Source: an uncultured Collinsella sp.
Lineage (GTDB): Bacteria; Actinomycetota; Coriobacteriia; Coriobacteriales; Coriobacteriaceae
Direction: 5' to 3'
Assembly (NCBI GenBank): GCA_900549085.1
Contig: URMO01000092.1
Location: forward strand, 1-6,979
DNA: 6,979 nt
Position numbers and translations under genes: made by a program. The notes beneath the pieces were generated by a model. It did not search any database and had not been told where the DNA came from. It was given only the letters and a program-made list of their open reading frames with translations. Below are positions 4,818 through 6,979 of this stretch, one piece after another; positions within the stretch are counted from its first letter, which is position 1, and every line of letters begins with the position of its first letter.

Positions 4818-4861
4818 TAACGACGCAAAACTCGCCCGTGCGCACCAAGGAAAGGACTCCC

Positions 4862-6067
4862 ATGACCACCCCCGACGAAAAGACATTCGCCACGCTCACC
4901 AAGCTGTTCGAGGAGGAGTTTGGCCCCATCGGCGACCGCCAGGTGCTCTATGTGCACGCGCCCGGCCGTTCCGAGATCAGTGGCAACCACACCGACCACG
5001 AGGGCGGCCACGTTATCGCCGGCTCGCTTGATGTCGCCGTTGACGGCATCGCCGTGGCAACCGACTCCAACAAGGTTCGCGTAGCCGACGAGGGCTATCC
5101 CACCTTTGAGATCACACTCGATACGCTAGATGTTCAGGAGTCCGAGAAGGGCACCTCCGCAAGCCTCGTCCGCGGTATGGCCCACGAGATTGCAGCTCTT
5201 GGCGTTGAGCCCCACGGCTTCGACTTCGCCTTCACCTGCTCCGTCCCCTCGGGCGGCGGCCTTTCCAGCTCTGCCGCCGTCGAGGCCGCATACGGTCGTG
5301 CCATGGAAACCCTCTGGGGCGCACCTGCCATCGAGCCCGTCGCGCTCGCCCAGATGAGCCAGCGCACCGAGAACAACTACTACGGCAAGCCCTGCGGTCT
5401 GATGGACCAGGCCGCCGTATGTCTGGGCGGCCTTGCCTACATGGACTTTGAGGACCAGGCTCAGCCTAAAACCCAGAAGCTCGAGCTCAACTTTGAGGAT
5501 CACGGTTATGCGCTCGTGCTCGTTAAGGTCGGTGCCGACCACGTGGCCGCCACCGATGACTACGCCGCCGTTCCGCGCGAGATGCAGGACGTCGCCGCCG
5601 AGTTTGGCAAGGCACGCCTGTGCGAGGTAAACGTGGCGGACTTTGACGCCAAGCTCCCCGAGCTGCGCGCCAAGCTGGGCGACCGTGCCTGCCTGCGCGC
5701 CGTTCACTACTGGTACGAAAACGGCCTGGTCGACAAGCGCTGGGCAGCCCTGAACGCCGGCGACATCGACCAGTTCCTGGTCCTGACGCGCGAGTCCGGC
5801 GCCAGCTCTGCCATGTACCTGCAGAATGTCGTTGCCAAGCTGGGCTCCGAGCAGCCTTCCATGTATGCCCTGGCGCTGGCCGAGCACGTGCTCGACGGCC
5901 GCGGCGCCGTTCGTATCCACGGTGGCGGCTTTGGTGGCACCATCCAGGCCTTCGTGCCGCTCGACCTGGTCGACACCTTCATCGCCAAGATGAACGGCTG
6001 GCTGGGCGAAGGCTCTGCCCGTCACTACGCCATCTCTGACAAGGGGGCTTACGCGGCATGGCTGTAA
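4862..6067 (+). CDS. galK: Galactokinase, GHMP kinase family, divergent sugar-site variant, 401 aa
   Basis: Cytosolic kinase that phosphorylates galactose with ATP to galactose-1-phosphate, the first committed Leloir step. GHMP motifs appear in order: the galactose signature region APGRSEISGNHTDHEGG (33-49), the ATP phosphate loop PSGGGLSSSAAVE (129-141), catalytic-base motif CGLMDQ with D182, and the C-terminal glycine-rich motif RIHGGGFGGT (351-360). R36, H43, D45 and D182 are kept, but the usual GEHTDY glutamate is N42 and the tyrosine is H46. Length is normal (about 390-400 aa). The ATG at 4862 has AAAGGA (4851-4856) 5 nt upstream; an in-frame GTG at 4775 lies inside the promoter dyad and is rejected. 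The stop overlaps the galT start, so the two are co-transcribed. The galT neighbour supports galactose as substrate despite the altered signature. Confidence 0.94.
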   Translation: MTTPDEKTFATLTKLFEEEFGPIGDRQVLYVHAPGRSEISGNHTDHEGGHVIAGSLDVAVDGIAVATDSNKVRVADEGYPTFEITLDTLDVQESEKGTSASLVRGMAHEIAALGVEPHGFDFAFTCSVPSGGGLSSSAAVEAAYGRAMETLWGAPAIEPVALAQMSQRTENNYYGKPCGLMDQAAVCLGGLAYMDFEDQAQPKTQKLELNFEDHGYALVLVKVGADHVAATDDYAAVPREMQDVAAEFGKARLCEVNVADFDAKLPELRAKLGDRACLRAVHYWYENGLVDKRWAALNAGDIDQFLVLTRESGASSAMYLQNVVAKLGSEQPSMYALALAEHVLDGRGAVRIHGGGFGGTIQAFVPLDLVDTFIAKMNGWLGEGSARHYAISDKGAYAAWL

Positions 6068-6979
6068 TGACTGACGTGCGCGAGGCCGCGCAGAACCTGA
6101 TCGAGTACGCTATCCACCGATCGATGATCGGCCAGGACGATCGCATCTGGGCATACAACACCATTTTGGAGTGCATCGGCGCCACGGGCCCCGCACTCGA
6201 TATGGCCTGGGCGCTCCAGGTTGAGAAACTCTCGCTCTTGCACCCCGATACACTCCCCGACTTTGACCTGGAGGGCACGCTTGCCGTGCTTTCCGAGGCC
6301 GCCGTGGCCAACGGTGCTGCCGAGGACACGGCGTCGGGCCGCGACCGCATCGCCATGCGCATCATGGGCGGGCTCATGCCGAGGCCTTCGGTTGTAAACG
6401 AGGAGTTCAACGGACGTATGGGCGTCCACGAGCCCCGCGCCGCGACCGACTGGTTCTACGGCCTGTGCTGTGACGCCGGTTACGTGCGCCGCGCCGCCAT
6501 CGCGCGCAACATCAAATGGAGCACTTCCACCAACTGGGGCGACCTGGAGATCACTATCAACCTGTCCAAGCCTGAGAAGGACCCGCGCGATATTGCCGCG
6601 GCCGGCGCCGCCAAGAACACGGGCGAGAAGTATCCCGCCTGCCAGCTCTGCATCGAAAACGAGGGCTATCCCGGACGTTCCGCCGCAGCCGACGGCGGCG
6701 CTCACCCCGCCCGCCAGAACCTGCGCATTATCCCCATTGAGCTCGACGGCGAGCGCTGGGGCTTCCAGTACAGCCCGTATGCGTACTTTAACGAGCACTG
6801 CATTGCCATGAGCTCCGAGCATCGCCCGATGCACGTCGACCGTAAGGGACTGACCTGCCTGCTCGACTTTGTGGACCTGTTCCCGCACTACTTTATTGGC
6901 TCCAACGCCGACCTGCCCATCGTGGGCGGCAGCATTCTCAGCCACGACCATTTCCAGGGCGGCCACTATGAATTCGCTA
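6058..6979 (+). CDS. galT: UDP-glucose--hexose-1-phosphate uridylyltransferase, GalT type 2 (Firmicutes-type), 3' end outside window
   Basis: Second Leloir enzyme: it transfers UMP from UDP-glucose to galactose-1-phosphate, giving glucose-1-phosphate and UDP-galactose. About 307 residues are visible; the type 2 family is usually near 490-510 aa, so roughly the last 190-200 residues lie beyond the right edge. Family marks are CQLCIENEGYPGR (195-207) and GGSILSHDHFQGGHYEF (290-306), which carries the H-x-H active-site motif (H296, H298; the second is the expected uridylylated nucleophile). The ATG at 6058 overlaps galK by 10 nt and has AAGGGGG (6041-6047) 10 nt upstream. A second in-frame ATG at 6067, overlapping the galK stop by one base, is possible but lies 19 nt from that site. 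The overlap implies translational coupling with galK. No frameshift or stop is seen in the visible part. Confidence 0.94.
   Translation, partial: MAVMTDVREAAQNLIEYAIHRSMIGQDDRIWAYNTILECIGATGPALDMAWALQVEKLSLLHPDTLPDFDLEGTLAVLSEAAVANGAAEDTASGRDRIAMRIMGGLMPRPSVVNEEFNGRMGVHEPRAATDWFYGLCCDAGYVRRAAIARNIKWSTSTNWGDLEITINLSKPEKDPRDIAAAGAAKNTGEKYPACQLCIENEGYPGRSAAADGGAHPARQNLRIIPIELDGERWGFQYSPYAYFNEHCIAMSSEHRPMHVDRKGLTCLLDFVDLFPHYFIGSNADLPIVGGSILSHDHFQGGHYEFA

Larger units (their letters stand above)
4736..4821. repeat. Perfect 18-bp inverted repeat with 50-bp spacer upstream of galK
   Basis: GTTATGAGTACGTTAACA (4736-4753) is the exact reverse complement of 4804-4821. Each arm contains one LacI-type operator, so the repeat is best read as two copies of the same site in opposite orientation, not as a hairpin. 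The spacer holds the predicted galK -10 and transcription start. Confidence 0.85.
4524..4861. promoter_or_regulatory. Divergent lacI-type/galK intergenic control region
   Basis: This 338-bp gene-free stretch is packed with symmetric elements: three LacI-type operators (4617-4630, 4740-4753, 4804-4817), an ATACAGC dyad (4668-4694), a GTTCACG dyad (4774-4792) and candidate promoters facing both ways. The part next to the lacI-type gene (4535-4610) is GC-rich and shows no clear element. The segment 4822-4861 is a plain galK leader with the ribosome site AAAGGA at 4851-4856. Confidence 0.75.

Noticed and set aside
4736..4821. The 18-bp inverted repeat as an attachment site, IS end or riboswitch/attenuator hairpin
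   Set aside because: The 50-bp spacer contains no gene, no target duplication is seen, and the arms each carry an internally symmetric LacI-type operator, which explains the repeat better.
4775..4861. Upstream GTG start for galK at 4775
   Set aside because: It lies within the promoter/dyad region, has no ribosome site, and would translate operator O3 into an unrelated 29-residue extension.
5126..6025. Long minus-strand open frame (299 codons) opposite galK, and a similar one at 6049-6966 opposite galT
   Set aside because: Both are shadows of well-supported genes created by G/C-rich third positions; no motif supports them.

Overview
The window reads as a stretch of a GC-rich, densely coding bacterial chromosome, most likely an anaerobic gut actinobacterium of the Coriobacteriia (Collinsella-like). 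That assignment is inferred from protein flavour, codon use (strong G/C at third positions) and gene mix (flavodiiron protein, Firmicutes-type GalT, divergent galactokinase). No search could be run to confirm it. There are six protein-coding genes: five complete and one cut by the right edge. I see no RNA genes, CRISPR arrays, insertion sequences or phage genes.

Layout. (1) 1-131: intergenic, with a strong symmetric hairpin terminator at 15-57. (2) 132-989 (-): class II ketose-bisphosphate aldolase, GatY/KbaY-like. (3) 990-1323: a 334-bp divergent regulatory region with an AT-rich core, a glp-operator-like site and a tandem 9-bp repeat. (4) 1324-2127 (+): DeoR-family sugar regulator. (5) 2133-2169: a 14-bp stem terminator between convergent genes, with a loop resembling REP/RAYT elements. 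(6) 2202-3362 (-): FprA-type flavodiiron protein. (7) 3363-3491: short spacer with two dyads over the fprA promoter. (8) 3492-4523 (-): LacI-family regulator with a GTG start. (9) 4524-4861: a 338-bp divergent control region. (10) 4862-6067 (+): galactokinase galK, overlapping (11) galT at 6058-6979+, truncated by the window end.

How it fits together. The right half is a Leloir-pathway module. Galactokinase makes galactose-1-phosphate, and GalT exchanges it with UDP-glucose. A divergently transcribed LacI regulator probably controls both transcripts. The main discovery-type signal is in the 338-bp spacer: three copies of a LacI-type operator, two of them forming a perfect 18-bp inverted repeat with centres 64 bp apart. 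One copy supplies the -35 hexamer of the best galK promoter, and the third lies downstream of the lacI-type gene's promoter. This fits looped repression with autoregulation. The left half pairs a metal-dependent aldolase with a divergent DeoR regulator, a typical sugar-phosphate-sensing arrangement. The flavodiiron gene between the two modules is probably an unrelated O2/NO detoxification gene with its own promoter.
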